DNA of 64,000 nucleotides. Source: Mycogone perniciosa. Lineage: Eukaryota; Ascomycota; Sordariomycetes; Hypocreales; Hypocreaceae. Location: assembly GCA_025331125.1 (NCBI GenBank), contig JAOALB010000110.1:124001-188000 (forward strand), read 5' to 3'. Position numbers and translations under genes: made by a program. A model generated the notes under the pieces. That model searched no databases and had not been told where the DNA came from. It saw nothing but the letters and a program-made list of their open reading frames with translations. Below, piece after piece: positions 1 to 12,800 of the stretch (positions are counted from its first letter, which is position 1; every line of letters starts with the position of its first letter).

Positions 1-1647
1 CATAAGCGGCTGCTGTGGATGAGTCGACGCTGACGAATACGACTTCGAGCACTCCTAATAAGTCAGGTAGAACTTTAGCTTGCGGCTCTTCAGCAAAGCT
101 TTGATAGAGTCAAGTGGATAGCTATTCAGCAAATGTCACCACCACTACTCCGTACTACTACAATACATAGGTGAAAAGAAATGTCAGAATAATGCAGTAG
201 TGCCTACGTGGGATCGCCCTGTGGGGATATACGGAACGGAGGCCGAAGAAGCCGGGGATGTTCTCCGATTTCTTCTGCGTGTGTCGATCATGCCGGGACC
301 AAGGCCTGTTCATAATTCTCATCTACTATCATGATCGACATACCACCGTAGATATCTACTGCATATGATGATGCGGCATGTGACGACTGTAACGTTGGCG
401 AAAGGGTGTGGTTGCGGGGTTAAGCTTGGCCAGCAGGCTTCCATGCGCAACGCAAGGGAGAATCATTATGGATACGAGGGTCAGGAAACCGCCTCTCTTC
501 CCTGTCTTCACCGAAGCCTGGGCAAGCTTGGCAATAACCGCTCATGGTCCCTGGGAAGCTTGCTAGCCTTCCTGGCAGAGAGGAGCAGAAGCAAGTGGGA
601 CATCGCCAGAGGTGCTTCTGTTCCCTTTGCACAATTGCCATGATTCATTGCCCAATTCAACACACGCTGCCGGAGTCCCAGTCAAAGAGAACGTCGTATC
701 TATGTGCCCCGGAAGGATATATAATGGATTCTTCATGTATGCTACCTTGGGAACCTTGCCTGTCAGTTGTGCATCATCACCAGATTCAGTAAGTCTGGAG
801 ACGCTAATACCTAGTAGATTACGGAGTAGATCATCGCTCGATGTGATATGCGTCTACGAACTATACATACATACATATACACTACACTACTTCGTATGCT
901 ACGTAGATCAAGTTATAGGGTCAAGTATCCGGAATGGCCCGCGGGAAACTGATTGACTGTGCATTTCGCCGTCGTGGTAGGATCCAGTATTCCGCGCGTT
1001 GTCTATACAGGTTATCTCAGGACTCGAATGAAGAAAAAGGCTAAACATCTTGCGCAATGGCGAGCGAATGCATTATTACGTGTTCCAAATCAAAGCGTGA
1101 TATTACATCCCGTCATAGAATCTCCGCTTAGAGACAGGAGTTTTTCTCCGATTCGCCACAGAACGCCTCCGGCTCTCTCCTGATCGAGGCTCTGCATCTG
1201 TGTCGCTGATGGGGTGGAGAATCAAAACATGTGGAGCAGTCCAGGGATAATATGAGAAGGATCGGTTCGCATACTCGTAGCGAGCGGCTGGGTCGAGCAG
1301 GGATGGCCAAACACAGAGATCATGTTGGTCTGAGCATGTAGCTGCATCAAAGTAGGAGATCAATCTTGACATCTGCATCATGAGCCCCATGAAGGACAGA
1401 AGAAATCACGGATGCGCAATCACCATCATGGTCGTTTTCTGGATCATGGGAGGTTCAAATAAACATAAACTACTGCTATCGGGAGCCGGCTTGCTATGTA
1501 TGTAAGTGCTAGGTTCGGAGTAGTACGGACTAGCTTGCATGGAGTAGACTATTACTACTGCGCAGTGTCTCAAGCCTTCGTTTCTCAAGCCTTCGTTTTG
1601 CTAGAGGTCGCCGCTCTGATGAAATGAACGATTGCATTATTCTCACC
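1..1647. other. Intergenic region, no supported gene
   Basis: Only short open frames without recognisable domains, codon pattern or intron-joined continuity occur here. Two copies of the 9-mer TACGGAGTA/TACTCCGTA lie at 146-154 and 820-828. No tRNA, rRNA or transposon ends were recognised. In particular there is no ketosynthase signature (no DTACSSS-like or EAHGTGT-like peptide in any frame) that could belong to the synthetase downstream. Confidence 0.6.
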
Positions 1648-1917
1648 TCAAAAAAAGCCCCGTTCTAGGTCGACATATCGCGTGTCATGAATAGTATCTC
1701 GGGCAAATTCACGTCTTCTACTGACAGTGTAGCGCCATTTATGCAATTGATCATATTGATCATACCAGTCAGCTCTGCTCGGTACTTCGCACATCATCGC
1801 GTACTCCCGAAGCCATTTTGTTGATCCCTGTCTCCAGATGAGGCCCAACCGGATCTCACCAACGCTGCGCTCTGCAACGGGTAAGGCTCGCATCGCCGAA
1901 AAGGTAAACCCAACGTA
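1648..1917 (-). pseudogene. Orphan exon-like fragment of an unknown gene
   Basis: On the minus strand a frame from about 1917 down to a TGA at 1648-1650 reads like genuine protein: a mixed, non-repetitive stretch with SVGEIRLGLIWRQGS, then KWLREYA, then WYDQYDQLHKWRYT, ending DLERGFF. It stays open across an internal ATG (1891-1893) until a TGA about 25 bases upstream of that ATG. No acceptable start, donor or partner exon is visible further upstream. I do not recognise the family. It may be the 3' end of a decayed gene or chance coding-like sequence. The composition (many R, W and Y residues, no low-complexity runs) is the only argument for it, so confidence is low. Confidence 0.25.
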
Positions 1918-3862
1918 ATATCATCCTTCCACCCTTCACTACTCCGTACGGTAATAATAATCTGACCCCCAACCTGGACCCCTGTTGTGTCGTGGTGCTT
2001 CAACAATTGGAGGGGGCGGTGGCGCCGCCACCCCATGTCGACTACCCATGCCTGTCTGACTAGAATTATTCGCTCCCAAGCTGCTCGTCCGCTGCGGCTT
2101 AGATGCGGGAATGAGAATCCTGGATGTTTGTTAAAATACTCCTAAGGTGTGGCGTTTCGCCCCGCTTATAGAAAGAAACCTGCCTCTATTGTACAGAGAC
2201 AGACAAAAATAAGGAGGAGTAGGAGTAGCCGTATCCCTGTACGCTTGAGGAGATATGGCAATGTCAGTGCGACTAGCTCGTCATAACGGCACTGGCTTGC
2301 CTGATCTGGCTACCCGTTGGGTATACATGTCATGTAAGAATAATAACGGGACTTGCTCTGGTGAAGATGATGGTCGATATCGGGTTCCCCACCCTACCGG
2401 CATTTTTGAATGCCAGTTATTGCCAAGGTCTATACGAAGTACATGAAGGACACAAGACGTGGGCTCGTCAGGGACCAGGCAGGATGATGCTTTTGCAAGG
2501 ATACGCCTCGTACTTCAATCACTTTGCAGAGTATCCGCATAGGATTCTGTCAGTAAAAGATGGGTGAAAATAGAGCTCCATGATTGTATGGATAATTTTC
2601 CGGGTCGATATGTAGGTGCGATCTGTACTCGCCATTGTACTTGTAAAACCAGGAGTGCCATCTGCCAGCGTAGTAGTAATACACAGCCAGTAATATTCTG
2701 ATGTATTGTGATCTCTCAGCACCTACGCATCCAGTTCTGTTTGTTTTGGGATGCGGCTGCAGAATTGTCTGGAATGGTCTACCGGAAGTGTGTGACACAA
2801 GCGTGTCTTTCTTGTTCTTCAATCTGATGGTATGGTGCTACATGGTGTAGGTGGATCACGGTTTGTGATTCCAGCAAGAGGCTCCCTTACCTAGGTCCTT
2901 TGGGTGATCGCTCTATTTTTAAACTCCATGTCAACTTCCGCAACTGCAGTAGGCCATCAGCAGTGATGTGCGTCTTTGACCGTGCCTAACTTAATTCTAG
3001 CCTCTCTTAGGTTTATTCTGCGTTGATACAAGCGTAGGTGTTGAACGAGGAGAGTAGGTCACGGTCTTGGCTGCAGCTATATCCTGGATCTCGCTCCACC
3101 TATCACCTCCCAAAGAATCTGACCTAATCATACCATGTTCAAACAAGCACAGACCGTACTTCGAGTACCTCCGTATGCCGAGGCGAGATATGACCCTCGT
3201 CTTGCTTCTTGTGGTATCACTCATGTGGCCCGGAGATATGGAGTCGCCTTGGCCTCCACTACCTAGCCCCCGGGGGCACCACTGGTTCTAGATGCTTGTA
3301 TAGACAGCCTCTCCCTTCTACTGTTCTACTGGGGCGACTGTTCAGTGTATGTAAGATGCCCCTTTGGGCTGCCCGGGCTGACTACCGTCTTCCAGATCTG
3401 GTACCCATGTAATACCCTTGATCGCAACCAGGACTTGCAGAAGGCTGGAGCTGCAGGGGGATATCAGGATTCATCCACACATGTTGACAGTCACTTAGAA
3501 GAGTATTCTGAGAAGCGACAAAAGGCCTCGAGGTTTACCGAGTGTGACCACACTACCCTTGTCGTAGGCTGGACATGGCTGAATAATACTTCCGGTGCTG
3601 AAAGGCGTACATACTCGTAGTTCCCTCTAATACGTACACCGAACCTGCCCCTTCAAGATTGTTTTGCGGTTATCGTAGAGTAGAACTTCTACACGACGTT
3701 CACGCTCACACTGCAAGCATACTCTATTGTTTGTTCTACTGACAGAGCTACTGGAAGAAACTACATCATTGTAACTTCTCATCATACGATATTTTTGCTG
3801 TTTTCAGCGTCTTTAATTCTACCTTCACACGAAAGAACTACTTCCATCTACGTGTATCCGAC
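1918..3862. other. Intergenic region and promoter side of the peptaibol synthetase
   Basis: No supported gene. A TACTCCGTA motif is at 1940-1948. The last 150 bases before the ATG at 3863 are pyrimidine-rich, with CA-rich stretches, as is common in fungal 5' untranslated leaders. The start context (tccgacATGgct) has a G at +4. No recognisable TATA box or characterised operator could be assigned with confidence. No frame in this stretch encodes a ketosynthase or any other recognisable domain, so the synthetase gene does not appear to extend upstream of 3863. Confidence 0.5.
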
Positions 3863-6800
3863 ATGGCTTCTCTGTCTGGAAGCTCGCACTCGACTATGGA
3901 GCGCAGCGTTAATATGGACAACATCGTTGACGGCCAATTGTCTTCACGCAAACCCGAGTTGCTTATTTTTTCCGCCAATAATGCAGCATCTCTGAATCAA
4001 CACCTGCGGCGTGTTAATGAGTACGCTCAGGCTCACCCCGAGTCAGACGCATCTCACATCGCCCACACTTGTGCCTTACGCTGCGAGCCTCTACGCCATC
4101 GGTCATTCTCAATTCTTCATGAAGCGAAAATGATCAATACTTCAAGCCATTTGACGGCTACTAATAATCCACCACAAATTGTGCTGGTGTTCGGCGGCCA
4201 AGGTGCACAATGGGCAGGCATGGGCAAGGAACTTATCAAGGACGATGCACGGTTCAGCGCGGATATTGATGAGATGGATGAATTATTAAGAAACCTAAAG
4301 GTTCCTCCGAGCTGGAGGCTTAAGGGTAAGTAACTTCTGAATTATTATGTGTGGCATTGGGAAAATCGCGATTGCTAACGTGATGTATAGAGGAGCTTCA
4401 ACGGGAAGCCAGCGATCCCTTGAACAGGATCAACTCAGCTGAGCTCTCATATCCATTATCCACAGCCCTGCAGATTGCCTTGTTTCATCACTTTAAGCGA
4501 CTTGGTGTCGCAGTAAGGGCGGTTGTTGGTCATTCGAGTGGTGAAATCGCGGCCGCATACGCCGCGGGCTACCTGACGCTTAAGGATGCCATTGCTATCG
4601 CTTACTACTATGGCTATGCAAGTTCGAAGAAAGGTCTTGAACTTGATGGTTCCATGGCAGTAGTAGGCATTGGTGCTCAAGAGGTCAAGGGCTTTTTGCA
4701 AGATGGTGTGGTTGTGGCCTGCGAGAATAGCCCTTTGAGTTCAACACTCTCTGGTGATCGAGTGGCTTTGGAACAGGTTCTCGCCTCTATCAATGATGTG
4801 AAGCTAGAAGTTTCTGCACGTCTACTCAAGGTTGACATCGCATATCACTCTCGTATGTACCCCTCCTGACCATAAATATGCTGAGATTGCCATTTCGCTA
4901 ACCACTCACAGATCATATGCTCTCGGTTTCCGAAGAGTTCCTCCGACTTCTGGAGGATGAGGCCATAGCACCTTTGCAGGGAAGGGGTGAAGCCACTTTT
5001 GTATCAAGTGTCAGTGGCGAGGCCCTTGAGAGACCGGAGGATTTTGGCGCTAAATACTGGGTTGAGAACTTGGTCTCGACTGTTCGCTTCGACTCAGCAA
5101 TAAGCTCTATTCTAGAGCTAGTATCAGAACCGCGCCTTTTCCTCGAGATTGGGCCTCACTCAACATTATCTGGACCTCTTTCGCAGATCTGTGCGGCCAA
5201 AAACGAACCATGTAATTATGTATCCTCACAAACTCGTGGAAACAACAATTCGACTAGTCTTCTGTCGGCTGTGGGAAGACTTTGGCAAGTTTCCGCAGTG
5301 TCCAATATTGGAACCCTGTTTGGTGCTGGCAAGGAGATTCAAGGACTTCCTCACTACCCATCGGAATACAAGGGGTACAGCTTAGATGATAACAGTCTTG
5401 AGGGGTCTATCAGCGAGGAACTATCGACCAAGGAGAAGAGGGCCCGGATTGTTGCGGACGCGCCTCGTCTGGATTCATTGGGTGGCCTCACCGAAGACGA
5501 AGTTCCGTCAACGGAGCTGGAAATCGTCTTGAGGGCTGTCTGGGTCCAGGCACTCCGCCTCGTACTTCGTGTTGGAGCTCAAGAAATCGGCAAGAAGCAT
5601 AGCTTTTTGCTGCTTGGTGGCGATTCAATTACGACTATTGAGCTCGTTACACTGTCCTATCAACATGGCATTCGGCTCAACCCCGCCGCAATCATGCAGC
5701 ATCCCACGCTTGAGCAGATGGCTGCCGTCGCAGTGATTGATGACAGCCCCGATAGCTCCGATACAGTACCTTTTAGTTTGATCGGAGAAATTGAGGTGGA
5801 GGATATCAAGAAGCAAGTACAGAAGGAATGCGGACTCTCTGCTGGCCAGGAAATCGATGATATCTACCCTTGCACGACGCTCCAGGAGGGATTTATGGCC
5901 CTTGGTATGAAACAGCCAGGTGCCTACATCTTCCGCCACGTCTACAAGGTGCCATCCTATGTTGATCTTGATCGATTCAGGGCTTCTTGGGAGGCCACTG
6001 TTAGGCGCTGCGAGGCTCTTCGGTCGAGGGTGGTGCTCTTCGGCAACCGATCTCTGCAGGCTGTGATCGCGAATGACACCGCATGGGAGCAGCCTGTTAC
6101 TAATATTGATATACATTCATATTTGAAGGAGTCGCAGAAGATTGGTATGAGTTATGGCGAGCGTCTTTCACGGCATGTGCTTGTCGAGGAAGACAACGGC
6201 GACATTTACTTCGTTTGGATTGTGCACCACGCTGTGTTTGACGGGTTGACGACGCGCATTGTTCTCGATGCGTTGAATCAGGCCTATCATGGTGCCACTC
6301 CAACAACTCTGCAGCCTTATTCTAACTTCATCAAATACATCCAATCCATCGATTCGGAGGGAGCTAGTCGATACTGGAAGGCAGAGCTCAATGGAGCCAA
6401 GCGTTCAGCGTTCCCTGCTACTCACCTTTCGACAGGACTTCAAGGCCGCAATATGAAGAAAATCATCCCATTTTCCAACAAGCACAAGTCTTCCATGACT
6501 ACAGCCACGATCCTGCGTGCTGCATGGTCGATCGTGCTGGCCCGATACTGCGATTCTGATGATGTCTGCTTTGGTGCCACGATCTCGGGACGACAAGCTC
6601 CAGTACCCGGATTGAATGAGATTCCCGGACCTATGATCGCGACTGTTCCTGTCCGCGTTCGACTCAATGCCGAAATGAAGATGTCGCGGTTTCTTGAGAT
6701 GCTTCAGTTGCAGGCGTCAGAAATGGTCGCGTATGAACAGTTTGGCCTCCAGAATATTGCGAAGCTTAGCCATGATACACAGAGTGCGTGCGAATTCACT

Positions 6801-9800
6801 AACTTACTTGTGATTCAACCCAGGGATCACCTTTCATCTACAGCAGGTAGCTCCTCTGATGCCGTTCTCGAACAAGGAAGCGCAGAAAAGGCTCTGTCCG
6901 ACGAGGCGATGCGTGACTATTTCAACTTTCCGCTTGTACTCCAAATTCATGTTGCCAAGCACTACGTTGAACTAGATCTTATGTATTATGAGGATCTCAT
7001 CCAGGAAAGCCATCTTGAAGCACTCTGTCATCACTTTGGTCATGTTGTGAAGCAGATTCTTTCCCCAGAGGATTTGCCATTAGGCGCCCTTTCACTGTCT
7101 GGCCAGTGGGATGTTCAACAAGCGCGCCAGTATAACGAGATCGAACCGGAGATCATAGAAACTTGTCTTCATTCGCTTGTTGAGAGACAAGTACGAATTT
7201 CCCTTGATGCCGTTGCTGTTGCAGGATGGGATAAGACGTTTACCTATCGCGAACTGGACTGCGCAGCAAATCGTCTTGCCAACTACCTTGTCCAGAACTT
7301 TGGTGTGTCTATCGGCGATATACTGCACGTGTGCTTTGAGAAGTCAGCTTGGTATGTGGTCGCTATTCTGGCAGTCAACAAGGCTGGCGCAACCTGGTCT
7401 CCATTGGATCCATCACATCCGACTCAACGCCATCAGCAAATCGTCGGCCAGACAGGAGCAACGCTCGCCCTGGTTTCCCCTGGAAACGTTTCCAAGTGCT
7501 CCAAACTCGTTCCGGACGTTATTGAACTAACCCCCGAGCTTGATGCCAAGCTGTCCAAACAATTGAGCTCAAAGCCACCAGTGGTTTCTGTATCAGCAAG
7601 GGATCCGGCATACGTTCTGTTCACGTCTGGAACCACAGGTACCCCGAAGGGAGTTATTATCGAACATGGCTCAATTAGCACAAGCCAAGTAACCGGTGCA
7701 AAGAGGCTTGGAATGACAGCCGATGTCAAGATGCTCCAATATGCTGCATTTGTGTTTGATGTCTCGATCATGGAGATCATGGCTCCCCTGATCACTGGTG
7801 GTTGCGTCTGTATTCCCTCTTATGAGATGCAAATGACTGGTTTAGCGGAATTCATCCGCACGTTTGGGGTTAACTGGGCAGCACTGACTCCGACAGTTGC
7901 TCGTACGTTGCGACCGGAAGAGGTTCCTGGCCTCGAACTCCTGATTCTTGGTGGTGAGGCTCCGGGTCGGGATATGCTCGAAACCTGGATTGGAAAGGTC
8001 CGTTTGATCAACCAATGGGGCCCTACCGAAGCCTGTGTTTGCGCTGCTATGCATGAATGGGAGGGTGTTGACGACTCGCCCATGAAGATTGGACGAACCG
8101 TTGGTGGCTACTGCTGGATTGTTGAGCCAAATGACCCCATGCAACTGGCCCCTATGGGATGTGTTGGTGAAATCGTTATCCAAGGTCCTAACTTACTTCG
8201 CGAGTATCTTGCAGACCCGGAAAAGACAGCCGCAGCGATGGTAACCTCTCTCCCAGAATGGGCACCCCGCCGCGACTCGAGCAAATGGAGCCGATTTTAC
8301 AAGACTGGAGATCTTGGCCAGTATAATCCTGACGGAACGATCCAGTACCTTGGACGAAAGGATACCCAGGTCAAGATCAGGGGTCTTCGTATTGAGCTTG
8401 GGGAAATCGAGCACCATATTCAAGCTAGCCTGGAAGATGCTCGCCAAATCGCCGTTGATGTGGTTGAGGGCGAGAACGGCTCGCACCTCACTGCTTACCT
8501 CTGCTTCACTGATGATAAAAGAGCGGCTGGAATAGACGAAACTAATATCTTCCTCCCACTTAACGATGACTTGAAGATCCGTCTTACCACCCTTGTGGGC
8601 GAACTCGGCGTCAAACTTCCTCGATATATGGTACCTTCTCGCTTCATCCCCTGCCGCTACATGCCTCTGGTGACTTCCACGAAACTGGACCGCAGAAAGT
8701 TGAAGGAGATGGCTGCTAAGCTCGGACAGGAGCAGCTCAACAGCTATGGTCTAGTTGGAAGCAAGAAACGAGCACCCGAGACTCCAAACGAGAAGAAGCT
8801 GCAAGCAATCTGGGCAGAACTTCTGCGTATTCCTGTCGAATCGATTGGCCGGGACGATAGTTTCTTTGGACTTGGCGGAGACTCTATCACTGCAATCCAT
8901 ATCGTGGGAATGGCGCGCAAGCATGGTTTGCTGCTCACCGTCAAGGGCATCTTCAACGACCCGCGTTTGTCGGCTGTGGCCAGCCAGGCAGCAGAGATTG
9001 AGATAGAAGAAGAACAAGAAATTGTTGACATCGAGCCATTCAGTCTTCTTCAAGAGTCCCTGCGTTCTTCGAATCCTGCTGAGGTCCTTAGAAAGGAATG
9101 TGGGCTTGCTGAGAGCCAGGTTGTAGAGGATGCATTCCCAAGCACACCGTTCCAGGAGGGTCTCATGGCACTGTCCGCGAAACAGCCAGGATCCTATGTC
9201 TTGAAGCTCGTGTACCGACTTCCGGATGGCATTGAAACTGAGCGTTTCAAGTCTGCATGGAGCCAAACTGTTGAGCTCTGCCCCAATCTGCGTACCAGAA
9301 TCGTGCTTTCAAGGGATTACTCTATACAGGTTGTGGTGCAAGATGACATCAAGTGGGAGACTTACGCCAATGTGAATGTCAAGCAAGCCGTTCGTGAGGC
9401 CCAGGCCACTGAGATGACTTATGGCTCGCCACTATCTCGATATGCGCTGATTGATGGTGGTATTAATGGAATGTACTTCTTCTGGACTGTGCATCATGCC
9501 GTCGTTGATGGATTTACCGAGCGCATCATCATCGACACGCTGCAGAGCATTTACTACCAGACCGAACGTGCCTCTCCCCCGCCTTTCTCACGCTTTGTCA
9601 AGTATGCGATTGAGCTCGATGAGGATGCCGCCAGCGAATATTGGAATAACCAGCTTCTTGGCGCTCAAAAAGCCGCCTTTCCACCTACTCCTTCTGCGGA
9701 TGTTGGCAACTCTACTCGTATGATGAGTCGAACCGTGAAGCTTCCGGATTTGGGCAATTCTTCCATCACGAAGGCAACAGTACTGCGTGCGGCCTGGGCG

Positions 9801-12800
9801 ATTGTCCTTGCCCGCTACAGTGAAGCCAATGATATCTGCTTTGGAACGACCATCTCAGGTCGACAGGCACCGGTTCCTGGCCTGGATTCCATGGCTGGCC
9901 CAGCTGTAGCCACTATACCTGTGAGAGTTCGTTTGGATCGAGAGCAGCGGGTCTCGGACTTCCTGCAAGACATCCAGGGCCAAGCAATGGACATGATTGC
10001 CTACGAGCAATTTGGTTTGCGCAGAATTTCCAAGGTTAGCCCCGGCGCTCAGGAAGCCTGTGATTTCACCAGCTTGTTGGTTGTCCAGCCTGTTTCTCAC
10101 CTTGGATTGGGCAATAAATCTGGAAACATCTTGGTTTCAGCCGACCAAGAGTTCGAGTTGGAAGAAGAGTTCATGCAGAACTACTTTAGCTATCCGCTTG
10201 TTGCTCAAGGCTTTTTGTACGACGATCGCCTAGAGCTTCTCCTGACCTACAACGCTGAGGTCTTGAGCGAATGGAGGCTTAATGCCTTGTCGCAGCAATT
10301 CGAGCACGTTACCCAACAACTCGTAACCCAAGGAAGCAAATCTCTCGGCGAATTGTCACTCGCTAGCCAATGGGACTTCGAGCAAGGCCTTCAGACAAAC
10401 GATGATGAGACAGAGATTATCGACTCTTGTATCCACAAGCTCGTTGAGCAGCAAGCAGAGAGACGACCTGATGCGACAGCTATTAAGGCCTGGGATAGGA
10501 CGTTTACCTATAAGCAATTGCATGAGGCTTCCAACAGACTTGCTCATCACCTGGTTAATCACCATGACGTGAAACTGGAGGACCTGGTCCATGTATGTTT
10601 CGAGAAGTCGGCGTGGTATTTCGTCGCGATTCTCGCTATCAACAAGGCTGGTGCTGGATGGGTCCCTCTTGACCCTTCTCATCCTACCCAGTTCAAGCAG
10701 CGGGTGGTTCGACAGACGAAGGCCAAGCTGGTTCTTACAGGTCCTTCAAGCACTTCTAGCTGCAACGACCTAGGCCTGGACGTCCTCGAGGTATCTTCCC
10801 AACTGGATCACGAGCTTGAAAGGAACTTCGCATTGAGCCTAGCTGGGCCAATTGTTAATGTTTACTCGGACAATATTGCCTATGTTCTCTTCACTTCAGG
10901 CAGCACAGGCACTCCCAAGGGTCTTGTGATGCAGCATGGCTCTGTTTGCACCAGTCAGGTCGCTATTAGCCGCCGCTTGGGCCTAACAGATGACGTGAGA
11001 ATGCTGCAGTTTGCTGCGTACGTTTTCGATCTCTCTGTTGGTGAGATTATCGCCCCCCTGATTGTCGGAGCCTGCCTATGCATTCCGTCCGAGGAAATCC
11101 GGATGAATGGCCTGAAAGACTTTATTCGTGATATGAATATCAACTGGGCTTATTTCACACCATCTTTCCTTCGAACCCTACAGCCTACCGATATTCCTAG
11201 CATCGAGCTGATCTTGCTTGCTGGTGAAGCTGTCCCACGCGACGTCTTTGACATGTGGTTTGGCAAGGTTCGCCTTATTAACGGTTGGGGGCCTGCGGAA
11301 ACTTGTGTCTTCAGTACATTACACGAGTGGAAGTCGGTAAAAGAGTCGTCAATCACTGTTGGTAAGCCCGTAGGCGGCTATTGTTGGATTGTAGACCCCG
11401 AAGATCCCCAACGTCTGGCGCCTATCGGCACTGTGGGAGAAATTGTTATCCAGGGCCCGACAGTATTGCGCGAGTATGTTGACGATCCCGTAAGAACGAA
11501 AGCCACCACACTGACGTCGCTGCCCCCATGGGCACCTCGTCGTGACTCCAAGCATTGGAATAGGTTGTACCTCTCTGGTGATTTGGGCTTCTATAATCCC
11601 GATGGCACGATCGAGTTCTCAACCCGTAAAGATACTCAAGTTAAGATTCGCGGTCTCCGAGTCGAATTGAGCGAAGTTGAACACCATTTCCAAGTCGCCT
11701 TCAAGGACGTTCGTCAAGTCGGAGTGGATGTATTCAAGAGCGAAAATGGCACCAATCTCGTCGCCTACTTCTGTTTGAGGGATGAGACCAGGAACATTGT
11801 TGCCAATCCTGATGCCAATGGACCGTTTCTTCCTATTAATAACGAGCTACAAAGTAGACTTGTTGCCGCAGCTGGCGAGTTACGCATCTCACTTCCTCGG
11901 TATATGGTCCCGACTTATTTTATTCCGTGCCAGTACATGCCCTTCAGTACTTCGACAAAGCTTGACAGGAAGGAACTCAAGAACCGTACGGCGTCTCTGA
12001 GCCAGGATGATCTTACTAAGTACTCTCTTCTTGATGGAGTAAAGCGGGTTCCGGAGACTCCCATGGAGGTTCAGCTCCAGAAGATTTGGGCCACCGTCTT
12101 GTCTATCCCCGAGGGAACGATCGGCCGCGATGACAGCTTCTTGGGATTGGGTGGTGATTCTATCACGGTTATCCATCTTGTGAATATGGCGCGCAGCACA
12201 GGAATTTCACTGACTGTGAGGGATGTTTTCGATGACTCCCGCCTGTTTGCCGTGGCCAAGCGTGCTAAGGAGATTGATGCTTTGATCGAGGAGTCACAAA
12301 GCATCGTACCGTTCACTTTGATTGATGAGAATATTCGATTGGACAACCTGCGAGCGCTATTGCCTGGCTGTGAATTTGAAGATGCCTACCCCTGTACTAA
12401 ATTCCAAGAGGGTCTTTTGGCTCTCTCAGTCAAGCAGCCGGGTTCATACATTGCCAAGTACATCTATAAAATGCCGGCTGGCATTGATCTCGGTCGTTTT
12501 ACGGCTGCTTTTGAGAAAACCCTTGCTCTCTGCGCGAACTTACGTACTAGAATTGTCCTGTTCAACGGTGTCACTATCCAGGCAGTTATTAAGGAAAGCG
12601 TCGATTGGGATAGAATTCTTGTTCATGACGTTTCCTCTGCTATTAGTGCCCTCCAGACTTTGGAAATGACCTATGGATCGCCACTCTCCAACTTTGCCCT
12701 GGTTCAGCAGAACGATGGCGAAAGCTACTTTATTTGGACCATGCACCACGCAATCTTCGACGGATGGAGCTCTCGTCTCATGTTCGATATGTTGCACTCT

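Larger units (their letters stand above)
4168..5285 (+). other. Loading acyltransferase (AT) domain, KS-less
   Basis: Residues about 102-433, spread over three exons. Visible motifs are VFGGQGAQWAGMG (acyl-binding glutamine loop), GHSSG with nucleophile Ser203 (codon 4534-4536), and AYHSHHM with the catalytic His307 (4846-4848, completed across intron 2). The fold family is the polyketide AT. Where extender-loading ATs normally have AYYRG, this one reads AYYYG (Tyr228, codon 4609-4611), so the arginine that binds a malonyl carboxylate is missing. This suggests a non-carboxylated acyl donor such as acetyl-CoA, fitting the N-acetyl cap of peptaibols; the donor itself is inference. The preceding residues (SRKPELLIFSANN...) are the linker normally found between KS and AT, but no KS precedes it. 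Confidence 0.85.

Noticed and set aside
1..3862. A ketosynthase domain upstream of the AT
   Set aside because: No KS motif was found in any frame and there are no joinable exons.
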